64,000 nt of DNA from Combretum micranthum (taxonomy: Eukaryota; Streptophyta; Magnoliopsida; Myrtales; Combretaceae), in contig JAMXBD010000424.1 in assembly GCA_024138025.1 (NCBI GenBank), positions 558,001-622,000 on the forward strand, written 5' to 3'. Shown here piece by piece: positions 25,940 through 38,075 of this stretch. The notes under the pieces are model-generated. The model was given only the letters and a program-made list of their open reading frames with translations. It was not told the DNA's origin and made no database searches. Within the stretch, counting starts at the first letter, position 1. Each line of letters begins with the position of its first letter. The translations under genes were made by a program, and so were the position numbers.

Positions 25940-28900
25940 TATCACGTCCCAAAGAATATCTTCAACGCGATAGTCCGCCACACTCAATATTAAAGCTTAA
26001 GTATGGCTATTTCCGTCATCCTATAAGCTTTAATACCGGGTGTAAGGTATACGTTCACGATCATAGAGAACCAACTTTGAAACAAGTTATTTAAGAAGAC
26101 ATTCATATAGCAGTTAAGAATGGAAATAATAACATAATAACTTGCAATAAGGAAACATATATAAAGGTTTTACAAACATCAAAAGGGCATACCCTCGCTA
26201 AAAGATATAGTTCATCAAATAGTCTAGCGAAGCCTAAACAAAATAATTACAAGGAGATTTACTTAGAAGTCTAAGTCTACATTTAGTCTTTAACTTCTTC
26301 CAAAAACTCCTTAAGCCAAAAGGTAATACATGAAAGAAATACTCCTAGAGCTTTAACCATAAATGAGAAAACTGCAATAGATATCTATAAGGGGGTAAGC
26401 TTCTTCGCTTAGTGAGAAATAAATTCACAAGTAAAGTACTCAACAATCAATAATCAACCAAGTTGTTTAATCAAGCATATGAGATGCAAGCAATCACGTG
26501 AGTAAATAATACATACGATTTTTCAGGAATCATATGCTTAATGGATTTACCCCATTATTCGGTGGTTAGGTGTTATGGGCAACGAAGCCATAGTTCGCAA
26601 ATGATATGTTTTTGTAGTTTTATACAGATTCCTATCAATCGCTAAAATGTAGTTGATTCGGGTGCCCACTCACTTCTTAATTACAGACAATCAAAGTCAT
26701 AGATTATGATTTAGGGTCCTTAACCTCATTACTATGCCCTTGTCCCACCAAAGGTATAGTAATGAATGCAATGTGACTCACTATGTGTCATGCATGAATC
26801 ATTTAATTTAAGTAATCATGGCATAACATTAATCGTTTAAATAGTGATCATAGAATTTGCAGACAATCAATACTAAACTAAATCATACAATGATTAGGTA
26901 ACAATTCCTGCCTCGATATAGTTATCATGACTTCAACCATGTAAGTAAAACACATGTGCTATTATATTTTACCTTTTCCTAAATCTAGTGTCACTAAGCT
27001 ACAAGCAAATACATAAGTATAATTGCAAGAATTTAAATTCACTTGGCCATATCAAAAGCTCCTTAGTCGAAATAGTCCTCTGGGTATGATAGCTCAGACT
27101 CCACGCCACCTATAGAAATACCCAAAATGAGTATTTCTTAGAAGATCTACTTAAACTTGTAACTCTATTCTACTAAATTCGTCAAAATTCATATAGAGTG
27201 AAATTCCAACTTAAAATGGCCACAATTTGCTTATTTTAACTCTGAATTTCGCATATTATATACCGATTTCTACCTATTTGAAAAGATGTATCCATTTCTA
27301 AGGTTATTTCCTACATATAAGGTCATTTACGTTGCTAAACACATCGGTACATATTCAAAATGGAATTTTCCAGATTTTGCAAAACAATTTTCCAGCCGAA
27401 CTTCATTCAAAAATCCTTTGGCAAAAACATAGATATATATATATGATTGAAAAATCCTTTATATGCAAAAATTGTAATGGTAGTGTCTCAATAATTATTT
27501 TCATAAAACAATTCATTTCGAAGTGTTAAAACTTAAACTTGACAATTTCCTTTTTAAAGTAATTTAAAGAAACTTTATATTTTCCTAGGTTATTATAAGA
27601 AAATATATTTTTGTTTTGTTTTCCAAAACAAATAAATTTTTCTCTTAACTTTGGTATTTTACCATTTTTACTTCTATTGATAAAAGAATAAAGTTATCAA
27701 AAAGTTTATTAAGTTGTTAATAACCTATTTATAAATTTGCCTTTAGAATAGTTTTAAAAAATGAGTCTTTTCTTCTTACATTTCTTATTTATTAACTCTT
27801 TTTAAAAAAATAAGCTCTTGTTTTCTAAAACTTGGTTTTTTATTTCCTCTACAAGTTTTATTTGAAAAGAAATTATTTTTATTGTTAAAATCCTTTGTTC
27901 TTGATCTTATTATATTTATATTCTTATTATTTCTTTTAAAATAGGTTCCTTCTTTGTAAACTTGAAAATCCTTATTTTCTTAGTGGGTTTATAAATTTGT
28001 GGATTGATTTTATCTAACTTTAAAAACTAACTTGTTTTCTTGGTTTTGTTATGGAATTGAAAAGACTTTAATTCTAAGCTTTTTGTGAAAATTTTGAATA
28101 CCAAAATTATTTTTACTAAGACTTAGGTTACCATATTATGAAAAGAAGGTGTTTATATCTTATATATCCTTAGTAAAACTATCTTTGTTATTTGAGAAAA
28201 CTCTGTATAATTCCATTTCTATGTTGTTGATGACAACTCCATTATTTAATGACAAGTTACATTATAGAAAATTTAGTTTTAAGTTCCTTTATCAAAGAAA
28301 AAAAATTCTACTTTAAATTTAGTTGAGACAATATCAGTATGTAGATGCATGTATCATGAGCATGTAGTATGTAGATGATGAAAATATGAGATAAGAAGCA
28401 AAATAATATTAATAATCAATATAGCATTAATATGCAAGATATTATAGTCAAGCACTGGGAACCTTAGCTTCATTAAGGTAACCCGGTCATGTATTGGGAA
28501 TCTTAACTTCATCAAGGCAACCCGATCAAGTATTGAGAGCCTTAGCTTCATCAAGGCATCCGAAACTATGTCTCAAAAAAAAAGAGAAAAAGAAAGAAAA
28601 GGAAAAAAAAACAATAATAAGTTTGTCAGTGAGTTGGTGAGCATTTAGGGTCTAATATATATATATATATATATAGTAACATATATAAGAAGTTAGGTTA
28701 GAAGCATGATAATACCAATAATAAGATTATAATAACAATATAATAGCAAACAACATAATATGAAATTTATTCATGAACAAGAACAAAACATAAACATAGT
28801 GTTACTTCTATAACATTGGAATGTTTAAGAAACATACACCATGGTCATGTTAAGTTACATAACATAGTAAAAAGAAATAGATAAGAACTTTTACCAAGAA

Positions 28901-29803
28901 AATAATATGGAAGTGGTAGTAGAAGAAAAACTTAAATAGCGTTTATGTGTATAGGAATTGTGTAGGAAAATTAGGTAGTGAAAGAAAGAAAAGAGAGATT
29001 TTGGTAGAGAGTGTTTGAGAAGAGATTTTGGGATGGTTTTAGTAAGGTGAATGAGTGTGTGAAAGAATTGAAGGGAGATGGGGTATTTATATAATTTTTT
29101 GGAGTGAAAATTGTGTGGATTAAATAAATTAAAAAAGAAAAAAATAAAATGTGTGTATGTGTGATACATGGCCGGCGTGATCAAGGAGGAGAGAGGGAGA
29201 GATATTTTTTATTTGTTTTGTATTTTTGTTAATTAAAAGTAATAAGATTTATAGTTTGATGTGAATGCAGATGTATGAGAAAAGTAAAATTTAGATAATA
29301 GATATGGTAGAGTATGGAAATACGTGTAGAAGAAGTAGAGATAGGTGAATAGTAATGAATAATGTAGATAGTACTATGAATAGTAGATAAGACAGATTAT
29401 ACCAGTAGTAAAGAAAATACACGTAATTAAGCTATATCTAATATTTTTAGATTCCGAAAAATTATAAAATTGATATTTTTGAAATCCTTGTATTTTTACA
29501 AGTTTATTGGTATTATCGAAATATTTTTACCATCGAGGGTGCCACGGCATGGTTTTTGAAAACTGATCCCGTTTAGATCCAAAAGACACAAAAAATTAAC
29601 GAATCTGATATTTATTATGCGTCCGTCTATTATTACGAACTATTATCTACTACTATCTCGGTTTCGTTCTTTTAGGATTGGGAACACGAGATTGCCAAAT
29701 CTAATCTATTAGAGTTTGATACATATTTGTTGACTTTAGGGTTTCTAGTTGACTTCCGATTTAGGGTTTGAACATAATCATAGTATAAAATCTAGGGATT
29801 ATA
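25940..29803 (-). mobile_element. Solo LTR (3.5-kb family, copy 2), inverted
   Basis: The plus strand begins TATCACGTCCC and ends AGGGATTATA. It is flanked by a perfect AATAT duplication (25,935-25,939 and 29,804-29,808). In minus orientation it aligns with the copy at 14,334-17,806, from the CCCTAAATCGGAAGTC start block through the CTCACTAAGC...CCCCTTATAGATATC block to TTTGGGACGTGATA. It is about 3.86 kb with no gag or pol, so it is a solo LTR. It carries a private tandem repeat at 28,446-28,567. The open frame at 28,891-29,184 (-) is the pyrimidine-rich leader and not a gene. Confidence 0.75.
28446..28567. repeat. ~41-bp tandem repeat, three units
   Basis: Three imperfect copies of a unit containing TATTGGGAATCTTAGCTTC and ATCAAGGCAACCCG, inside the solo LTR. 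The repeat encodes a repetitive minus-strand peptide (LMKLRFPI.D), which is a by-product of the repeat. Confidence 0.8.
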
Positions 29804-29808
29804 AATAT

Positions 29809-31092
29809 GAATTTGAATCGTTAAATTCTTGATGGAATTGATTTTGTTAAAATTTATAACAAGAATATATAATTTTCCTATCAAGTTAGATCTTCCTAAG
29901 ATATTTCTAATTAGAGCCAGTTGCTTGAATTTAGTCACAACGTCAAAGGACCAGTTTATGATATTAAATTGGCTAGTAAAACATTCTACAATGTCAATTT
30001 TGAAAGTCAAATCAATTAATATAATTACAATCATATCTTTATCAACTTAGCCACTTAGATGGTAACAAATCTTTAAGATCTAAAAACCATATATAAGGCT
30101 ATCTCTTCTTTGATTATTTCTAAAATTGTAAATCAAATAAATCCATAAAAACTTGATTTGGTTTATTTATTAATCCACTTGTATTACATTTATTTTTTCA
30201 CTTTCATGAACACAAAGATACCTTAAAATACCATCTTTATTGTTGAAAACCCCATTAAATATGAAATTCTCCTAATAAACTTGGTTCGAATTTTGTCTTT
30301 TAATCCGGTTTTGGAATTTAAACACATCTAGATAAGTAAGATAAAAGAGTCCTGCTCGAGTAATTTGGTTCTTTTTGTTTCATCACTTCAGTATTATTTT
30401 GACATTGATTTGAATCGGTATTTATTAAGAACTGATATTGATGAAAATTTGATAGTTTTGTTTATAAACTGAACTAATAAAGATACGACACAAATAAAGT
30501 TAATGTTGATTTGATATATATATATAGAATACCGATATGGAAATGTTTTTTTTGGCCAACTAAGGGGAAGGGGGAGAAGGGGAATACCGATGTGGAAATG
30601 TTGCCTATAGACGTTTAAGCACTTGAGCTTGAGCATTGTCAAGATAATGAAGCCATACCCAACTTTTTTAACTGGTAGGCTGTAGCTGTGCGATACAAGC
30701 CAAAGCATCATTCAACGACCAAACCACTCGCACCCTCAGGCCTCATGTCCAAACGAACGAAACCTATCCTAGAATCCATTCTCTCTCCCATCCGTGTTTG
30801 CACGTCTCCTTGATTTTATATTTCTCTGTTCCACACCAAAATTGACTTCTGAGGAGAAGATTCTCTGCTTTCAACTTGACTTCTCAAAAGCACTTCCATT
30901 TTTAAACAATCAAAACTATGAATCCAACCAAATACCACAAGATGGTTTTTGCTTCTCTTGAAAATCCATCATTTTTTGATCCAACCCAGATCGTAAAAGT
31001 CCAAACTTTGATCATTTTTACTTAAGATATTTTTAAATCCCACTTCTTTGAGTCTCTGAAGCTGAAACCAAACCAATCCCTGAGTTTACGTA
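29809..31092. other. 5' flank of the fucosyltransferase gene
   Basis: No coding sequence is supported. ATACCGAT(A/G)TGGAAATGTT occurs twice (about 30,529 and 30,585), split by a G-rich patch. From about 30,720 the sequence becomes less AT-rich, with a CT-rich stretch (ATTCTCTCTCCCATCC near 30,778), which would suit a promoter and 5' leader. I cannot place a TATA box with confidence. Confidence 0.4.
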
Positions 31093-34000
31093 ATGGATAA
31101 AGTTTCGAATTTTGCATCAATCGATTTAGAAGTGGGCAAAACCATGATTCATTACCTTAAGTTCAAGTGTCCATACACAAAACAAGAAGAAATGGTCAAA
31201 CTTTATGCCTCTTTTTGTGCTATTGTGGTTGTAGCAGAGATTGCTTTTCTGGGTAGATTAGACATGGCAAAGAATGCAGATTTTGTTGATTCATGGGCTG
31301 ACTTATTTTACAAGTCATCTAAAGTTGATGAATTGGGTGTTGTTAGTGATGATTTGGGGATTGCTAATGTGGGTGTTGACCAAAACGGTGAATTGGGGAG
31401 TGGAAGTTGTGAGGAGTGGTTGGAGAGAGAAGACAGCGTGGTGTATTCTAGAGATTTTGATAAAGATCCTATTTTGGTTTCTGGGCTGATAAGGTTTGTG
31501 ATCTTTCAAAAGATAATATGTTCTTATATGTGGTTGTTTCATGTTTTTCACCAAGGATTGGTTGTCTTATGCCATTGATCATTTTAACATGTTGTCGCAT
31601 TCGTTTTGTGAAATTCAGTTTTATAGAAACTAATTTTAAGTTCATGTGCTCTTAGATTTTGTAAGTAATATCCTTCAGTTGTTCAGAGTAAATAGTTGTG
31701 TCCTAAAGGATGAATGTTGAATGGTTTTGCTGGACTGCATTTACTTTCCTTTTGAGTAACAGGCACTTATGTGATAGTGGATTGTGGTTCTTGTACTACG
31801 TGGAGATAGCATTTTAGATGGTATTCAAGGTGATAACCATAAGAAAACTGTGTTATTGTAATTGGCCTAGTGGTTGAGGTCCATACCACATTGCATGATG
31901 TCCTCTGTCCTGGCTGGATACAGTTCCAACAAGGTCATTACTTGGAGCCACCTTCACAATTGAAAACTGAAGTTGACTAGTGTATGAATGTTTGGGTAAT
32001 TCATGTACCAAGCATTGCTAGGAAAAAGTTGCAAAAGGCAGTGAAAACTGGCTTTGGCCGTGAAAGATTGCTAAGGTGTTAGCAGGAAATTATTCCTTCT
32101 AATATGATTTACTTGGTTGTCTGAAATTGAACTAGTGATACATTTTTTTTCATGTAGCTTCTGCAATTAATGCAGATAGGTTGCATTTGCAATCAAGTCT
32201 GGTGTTCAAGCCAGTTACATGATGCAGCTAATTTTGTAATTTTAGCATTGAAACAGATGTTACGAGTAGTATAAGCCATAACCAGAGGTTCTTAGAGTAG
32301 GTTCTTATGTTAAGCATGGATAAGCTGGGTTTTTTTAATAAACAGCAATTTAATTAAGGACCGCTAGTTAGCATTACATTTATTATAGCATCTGTTACTT
32401 ATTTGAAATGGTTGAACTTGGTGTTTATATATGGAAATAATTGTTATTAGGACTCTTCTTAAAAACTCACTAATAACATGGAGAGGTTCTTAAAGAGGAG
32501 GATTCCTTAAGTTGTTGATTTGTCACCTGAAGACCTGCAGAGGTCTCTAGGGATAATGATAACCTAAAAATTGATAATTTATTGAACTCCTCACTTTTGG
32601 ATTCATAATTTCTTAGCGTGCTTTTTGAACCTTATGAACATATAAGCATGAATATTTTCATGACCTAATCATTGGAAAAAAGTAAATAAATAAATTTATT
32701 GTTTGGTTTGCTTCTTAAAACTGATATACATGGTAGAACAGGCTTTAAGCAATGTGAAAACGGTTCTCTCATCGTATCAGTTAAGATAACAAAGAAACTA
32801 TATCCAGCATTACTCAAGGGACCGTACTTAGGAAATGCTTACATCAATGTTTTCATCATTGTTTGTTTTCTTGTCTATTTTAATTCTATTAAATTTTGAT
32901 ATGTTCTTTGCATTTCTGTCTCTGTTAATGTTTGAAATAATGTTGGCATGATGCTTTGCCAAGATTTTGTGCATGGTTTTTTTACATATATGATTCTGAG
33001 TCATTATTGTGTTTATTGATGTAGGAGTGGAAGACTTGTTCTGTCGGATGTAAATTTGGATATTTTCCAGGGAAGAAGGCAGATGCTGCATTTGGTTTAC
33101 CCCAGCAATCTGGAACAGCCAGTGTACTTAGATCAATGGAGTCAGCATCATACTACTCAGAGAACAACATTGAACTGGCAAGACGGTGGGTAAGCACAGT
33201 CTAAATTGAAATATCTGAACTTAGACTAATTATTCTGGGTCTGAAATTGTGCAAGTAATGGAAGTATCCAATCCTTAGTACTCTGTAGATGGCATATTAT
33301 AGACTTTGAGAGATGTCACTTTAGCTTTTAGATTTGAGCAAAAGGATGTGGAGACAGTATCTCATTCATTGCAATGAAAAGATATCAGGAAAGTATTTTG
33401 ACAGAGCTGAAGGTTTCACACAACTAAACTTAAGTTCTTAATAAGCCTTATGTAGTGCATTGGAATTTCAAAATAGCAAACATTTGTAAAAGCATGATTA
33501 GGCCCCTCCATGACATAACTAGCAAACATTTGTAAAAATCTAGTCCCATTGAAAAACTTATCCAATAGACATTAAATGGTGCCTCACCATGCAACCTTAG
33601 ACCTAATGCTTCTTCGGTTGATGTTCCTGAAGGATGTTCCAGGCAGACTTGATAGTAACTTCACCGTTCTGGCTACAATTCCAAGTAGTCTCATTTGGTT
33701 TAATGTTCTCTGGTTTGCAATTAAATGGAATCCAACTGCTGGCTGTTGCCGTAGCTGTCCTTTGTGAAAACCCAATCTTCTCTTTTTATTTTTTTTTCCT
33801 GTTATTATAACTGGGCATCTGTAGGATTGTCTTATTCTTGGCAGCAACTATGTATGACAACGATTCATCATACCATAATGATATAAAATTCCTACTATCA
33901 ATGTGTCATTGTTTGAAATAATCTGCACCAATTCCATGGGCAAGATACTAGTAGCCTCACTTACCATGTACATTTCTCCTTGAGCAAGCAGTAATTAACC

Positions 34001-37000
34001 GAAGTGGTCCATGAGGAACTATCTATATTAGATATAAGATTCAGTAAGTGTTCTACCTCCCCAGCGTTGTTCCGCTTGTACAATCTATGCATGCACAGAA
34101 TTTTTTTCCCTTTGGTGAACAGATCTGGTCCCAGGGAACTTTAACCTTTGAGCTAATTTGTTCTTCCCTTTGCCACGAGGAGTTCCTCATCTTGCTCTCA
34201 ATTGATCATAATCTTCTTGTTAATCATGGAAGCAAGGCCCAATAAACCACAGCAGCAGAAAGCACCTGTTTTATCGATAGCAATTGACCCACATATGACA
34301 AATATTTGCTAGTCCAGTGATGGATCCTGTGCATGATATTGACAGGTGTTGAGCAATCCTCATTTTTGAATTTTGTGGCTTTATGAGGGAACTTTGCGTA
34401 TTGAATTGGTAGGGGCCTAGGCGGGAACCCTAAATACGTGCCAGTTTCATTTTTCTATTTTGATCATACCCAGCCACAAACATCTGGCTTTGGGAAGGAT
34501 TTATCTCCAAGCTAGAAAATGGTACAAAATTTTGCAGCACCTCTGTCACCATCTTTGCTGGTCCTTACCCCAAAAATATATATATGTATCTATCTATCTA
34601 TCTATCTATATGTATATCTTCATTGGTTCTCTGTCACCTGGTGGAAATATCTTTAATCATTTACAGAATCAGAATGTCTGATATGCTTCCTGCTGCATCT
34701 TCATTCCAACGGAAACCCACCATTACACACTTTTTGCTATAAAATGCTTGAAAATTGAGGATTCCTTGGATACTTTTTGAACTCTTAAAGAGACCAACCG
34801 GCTACTGCTCATTCATAATTATAGAGAACTGGGTAATGGTTAATCATCAAAAGATGAGCTCTGCAAACTGTATTGGTGACCAAAAAGCACAAAGCACAAC
34901 ATGAATAAAATCCTTTCAAACGTATCACGAATTTTCTTGAATCAACCTGGATTGCACATCATGGTGGGCTTTTATTTCTGAGGAACCCTGCGCCATTCTT
35001 GTGAAAGGATCATCCCTGGTATTTTTATTGACTATTGAGGGCTGTTTGCTCTCTGCCAATAATATAGGGGAGAAATTCATCTATCCATTTGGCCAACAGC
35101 CTTGTTTTGCACTTCTAGAAAGTGTCACTCTGGGAGATTGGCCTAAAATCATATGAATTTGAAGATTGCTGACATTGGCACTAGAGAAGATGTAGCCGTG
35201 CCCTTAGTCTCATACAGCATGTTACTCTTTTCCTATGTATCATTGCATCAAGGTCACATTTTTACAGGTATGTTTACTTATTGAGGTTGAAAAAGAATTG
35301 GGAATTATATTTTATGGGGGTGGTGAAGCGGGGGCCCCAGTTGGTAGAAAAAACCCAAAACCCCTTGAGTTATCCTGCACTTTCAGGAGCATAGTTGTAA
35401 AACCTTTCCTTGTTGATATGATGTTTTTTCCTGACTTATCCTTGCAGTACAGTCTGCATATCTACAAGGATTATGTAAGTTTGGTTCACAGAATTTCTTT
35501 GTTGTTTCAGAAGAGGTTTCAACATTGTGATGACAACAAGCTATCCTCAGATGTTCTGTTGGATATTTTTCATGGGCTGATACGATATCATGGCACCATG
35601 CAGCAAAGACTGAGAAAGCCCTCGCAGCTGCATTTATTTCAATTGTGGGGCTCGTAATTTCAGTTGCAAGCTCTGGAGGCCCTTGAAAAGGAAAATATCA
35701 AGATAGATTCTTTATGGCAGTTGCCACCGGAACCGTAATGGAAATGGTTAGCACTGCAAGTTAGACTGCTCTTTGCTTGGATTTTATTTTTTAATCTCAA
35801 ATACTGCAAGGGAAACTCTGACATGCATGTAATGCACAAGCTTTTTGTTTTCCTTCTGATTATGCTTTCTTTTCTGCTACATGGTTTGGATGTGAGTGTG
35901 CCCAAATGTTGGAGTTTGTGTTGTCTTAGAGTTGTGTACTTTTTCATTCTTCTCACAATTTTTCATGTCAACTTTAGCTTCCATTAATGTTGTGAGTTTT
36001 AGGGTTTGTCTTCTTCTACTCCTTTATATTTTGTGCCAGGGATTGTATTACCTTAAATTTGAGAATAATATGTCAATTTTAGAGATCTTTTAGAAATTTA
36101 GGCGTAGTTATTGAGTTTTAGTCACATTGTGAAGATATATGTTGTAAAACATATGATCTATTACAAAAACAAGCTTAATCACATTTGAATTAGGGAAACA
36201 AATCCTTTATGATGTTTGTCATGAACCTTTTTTTCGTTATAGAATGATTTACATTACATCAAGTTTGGCAGTTAGATGTACAGAGTCACGAACTTTTAGT
36301 CTCCCTACCATGGAAAAAGAAAAAAAGAAACAAGGATATATTGGAGTGTCGTAAATCACCTGGCTATCACAATCATTTTGTTAAGAAAAGAGGCCTACTT
36401 CTCATGGGTCTGTCAAGTTAGCAAGTTGGTAATTTTATTGGTTCTATTTATTTTTCTTCTTCTATGAGAATATTTTGTTTTATCTTAATGACTTTTGATG
36501 TAAAGGTGTTTGATGCTCTGGGACATGATTGACCGTGAATCTTTTTGCAATCAACACATTTAGATCTATTTTAAAATCGTAGCACACGATGATGTTAAAG
36601 GAAAGAATGAAAATGTAGCTTATGCACCTTAAAGTGATCACAAAAGTATCGTTCATGTTCATTCATTTATCTACTAATACTTGATTCTTTTATTTTTCTC
36701 CATACCTTGTCTATGTGCCTTACCTCAGCTTGTTGTGCTGAAGAGTATTAGTATGTTTATTTTTATACTTAATGTATAGGAGTTTCTTGACTCCATTTCT
36801 ATGTCAGTCATGACTTTTGTATTTTTCTTCTCTGACAACCATATGTTCTTGACTTTTCTTCAGTTGACAAAGTTGCAACTCTAAAGCGCTACAAATTTAG
36901 CTTGGCTTTTGAGAATTCAAATGAAGAAGATTATGTCACAGAGAAGTTTTTCCAATCTCTTGTCGCCGGTATTAGATCATTCTTGTGTTCTTTGGGTGTA

Positions 37001-38075
37001 CCTGCTTTCTTTGTTTGGATACTTCTTCCTATAGCTGTTTAATTTCCTGTATTTTTCTCGGTGCCACTTAACTCAACAGGTACTATCCCAGTGGCTGTAG
37101 GTGCTCCAAACATTCAGGAATTTGCACCTTCTCCTAATTCCATTTTGCATATTAAAGAGTTAAGTGATGTCGCTGAAATTGCCAAAAAGATGCGGTACCT
37201 TTCAGAGAATCCTGAAGCATTCAATCAGTCATTAAGGTGGGTTTTATGTGTTCAAAGGTCACTATTTCTTAATGGTTCAGGATCAGTTGCACTCTTCTCA
37301 TATATCTGTAAATCCAATTATACTTCTCCAGATAGACTTAGGTTGTGTTGCATAATTTTGAAAGAAATTTGTGAAAAAGCATTGAAAATAGATCCACATA
37401 TTTAGGTGGAAGTATGAGGGCCCATCTGATTCTTTCAAGGCCCTTGTGGACATGGCGGCGGTACATTCATCATGCCGGCTTTGCATTCATCTTGCAACGA
37501 AGGTTCGTGAACAAGAAGAAAAAAGCCTGGGATTCAAGAATCGGCCATGCAAATGCACCAGAGGCTCGCAAACCGTATATCATCTCTATGTGAGAGAAAG
37601 AGGCAGGTTTGAGATGGAGTCAATTTTTTTGAGGTAAGCTGTCAGGTTTTTCCCATAAATTCTCTCTGAAGGTATGGACTGTAGTCTGTATCGTGTTGTG
37701 AGCTGATTCATCATGTTAAGGGGGATTAGGCCATGGCTTGTGTGGATGAATCTAATTCCTCGAGTTATTCTAAATTTTCTTTAGACATGCCATGAAAATC
37801 AAGCATCAAATGTGAATTCTTACAGGGAATTATCGCTGCAAGCCTTAAAATCTGCTGTTCTTGAGAAGTTCAAGTCTTTAAATTACTTGCCTATATGGAA
37901 AGAAGAAAGACCTGAGAGCATCAGGGGAGGGAATAAACTCAAACTTTACAAAATATATCCAGTCGGCTTGACACAGAGGCAGGCTTTGTATAATTTCAAG
38001 TTCAAGTTGGACACTGATTTCAGCAATTACGTGCAGAGCAATCCATGTGCAAAATTTGAAGTAATATTCGTCTGA
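31093..38075 (+). CDS. FUT11: Core alpha-1,3-fucosyltransferase (GT10), frameshifted as read
   Basis: This is a glycoprotein 3-alpha-L-fucosyltransferase. It adds alpha-1,3 fucose from GDP-fucose to the innermost GlcNAc of N-glycans in the Golgi. Seven exons with GT-AG borders: 31,093-31,493; 33,025-33,189; 35,511-35,746; 36,864-36,968; 37,080-37,236; 37,406-37,633; 37,826-38,075. Length is about 515 residues, close to the family's ~500. Exon 1 gives a short cytoplasmic tail, a membrane anchor ([17 protein letters not shown]) and [11 protein letters not shown]. Exon 4 holds the GT10 donor-site motif ([22 protein letters not shown]). Exons 5-7 carry [30 protein letters not shown]...RPCKC and the end AKFEVIFV. 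Phases from exon 4 to the stop fit exactly. One base is missing near 31,484 and nine single-base indels lie in exon 3. FUT12 is an equally good symbol. Confidence 0.88.
34586..34608. repeat. (TATC)n microsatellite in fucosyltransferase intron 2
   Basis: About five to six tandem TATC units flanked by TATATATG and TATATGTATA. The rest of this 2.3-kb intron (33,190-35,510) is less AT-rich than the intergenic DNA and has open stretches on both strands, but I recognise no domain in it. Confidence 0.85.

Noticed and set aside
28354..28554. Repetitive minus-strand peptide (LMKLRFPI repeats)
   Set aside because: It is a translation of a 41-bp tandem repeat inside a solo LTR, with no sign of selection for a protein.
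34586..34608. Regularly repeated short units, checked as a CRISPR-like array
   Set aside because: It is a simple TATC microsatellite with no spacers, in a plant intron.
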